The notes under the pieces are model-generated. The model ran no database searches, had not been told where the DNA came from, and saw nothing but the letters and a program-made list of their open reading frames with translations. Position numbers and translations under genes: made by a program. A DNA stretch of 64,000 bases from Phytophthora hibernalis (lineage: Eukaryota > Oomycota > Peronosporomycetes > Peronosporales > Peronosporaceae): contig JAAKBF010000356.1 of NCBI GenBank assembly GCA_012656075.1, positions 58,562-122,561 of the forward strand. The letters run 5' to 3'. Below are positions 63,869 through 64,000 of this stretch, one piece after another. Position 1 is the first letter of the stretch, and every line of letters starts with the position of its first letter.

Positions 63869-64000
63869 ATGATGAGCACCATGCCCTTCCCCACTCGCGC
63901 CGCGGCGGCCCACACCTTCAACGTGCTGCACCCGCTGCACTGCGGCCCGATCGCCTACCGTAGCAGCAGCAGTGAACTTCCCGACCAATGGCCATCAACA
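63869..64000 (+). CDS. 5' part of a second RWP-RK locus copy, cut by window end
   Basis: The ATG at 63869 gives MMSTMPFPTRAAAAHTFNVL and continues to the window end. It is the inverted copy of the sequence upstream of the RWP-RK domain at 40790-41260. It lacks the extra base present in the left copy near 41334, so after that point the two copies read in different frames. The RWP-RK domain itself would lie beyond the window. Confidence 0.5.
   Translation, partial: MMSTMPFPTRAAAAHTFNVLHPLHCGPIAYRSSSSELPDQWPST

Larger units (their letters stand above)
61058..64000. repeat. right arm of the large inverted duplication, cut by the window end
   Basis: Reverse complement of 41315-44260 with very few differences. 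It runs to the last base, so its outer limit is unknown. One visible difference is GGACGGCCC where the left arm gives GGGCGGCCC in complement near 43690/61625. Confidence 0.9.

Overview
The window reads as nuclear DNA of a plant-pathogenic oomycete, most like Phytophthora. The evidence is RXLR-dEER secreted effector genes, an NLP (NPP1-type) secreted protein gene, oomycete-style Inr/FPR core promoters upstream of the effectors, an RWP-RK regulator, and a dense load of transposons of the kinds common in oomycetes (Ty1/copia, Crypton-like tyrosine recombinases, hAT, MULE, Tc1/mariner). It is a gene-sparse, repeat-rich compartment. Very few host genes look intact, and most coding sequence is decayed mobile-element sequence.

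Layout. 1-2.35 kb: minus-strand copia gag-pol remnant. 2.56-15.9 kb: effector region with three related copies of an RXLR locus. Copy A (about 2.6-5.0 kb) carries a frameshifted RXLR pseudogene, copy B (about 12.9-15.1 kb) an intact RXLR gene, and copy C (15.1-15.9 kb) only the downstream flank. Between them lie a decayed Crypton recombinase (7.2-9.3 kb), a tRNA-like sequence (7.0 kb) and a second, broken RXLR-like gene (11.26-11.85 kb). 16.5-19.0 kb: hAT element with terminal inverted repeats. 19.2-20.7 kb: degenerate protein-kinase pseudogene with an internal inversion of about 0.4 kb. 21.0-21.5 kb: MITE-like element. 22.19-25.61 kb: MULE with an 8-bp target duplication, carrying a 2OG-Fe(II) oxygenase/zinc-finger gene and split by a Tc1 element. 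25.9-26.6 kb: NLP gene with one in-frame stop. 26.7-29.7 kb: hAT-derived gene with a long open frame and apparently lost catalytic residues. 30.5-32.0 kb: RING-type gene with an in-frame 246-bp tandem duplication. 32.0-39.55 kb: Crypton-like element broken by a full-length copia retrotransposon (32963-37545) and by a retropepsin fragment, with minisatellite units in opposite orientation at its two ends.

40.8-64.0 kb: an inverted duplication. The arms are 41.3-44.26 kb and 61.06-64.0 kb and are nearly identical; the right arm runs off the window. They include the 5' part of an RWP-RK gene, whose domain-coding copy is at 40.8-41.4 kb. The interior of about 17 kb is a graveyard: copia fragments, a foldback with arms of about 180 bp (45.8-46.2 kb), a SET-domain fragment, a MULE transposase, two abutting palindromes (54.7-54.9 kb), small tandem repeats and several unidentified minus-strand coding remnants.

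How the parts work together: the only plausibly active host functions are the intact RXLR effector, the RWP-RK regulator and the hAT-derived gene. The rest records nested transposition, local duplication and decay around effector genes. All family calls are from motif reading; no database search was possible.
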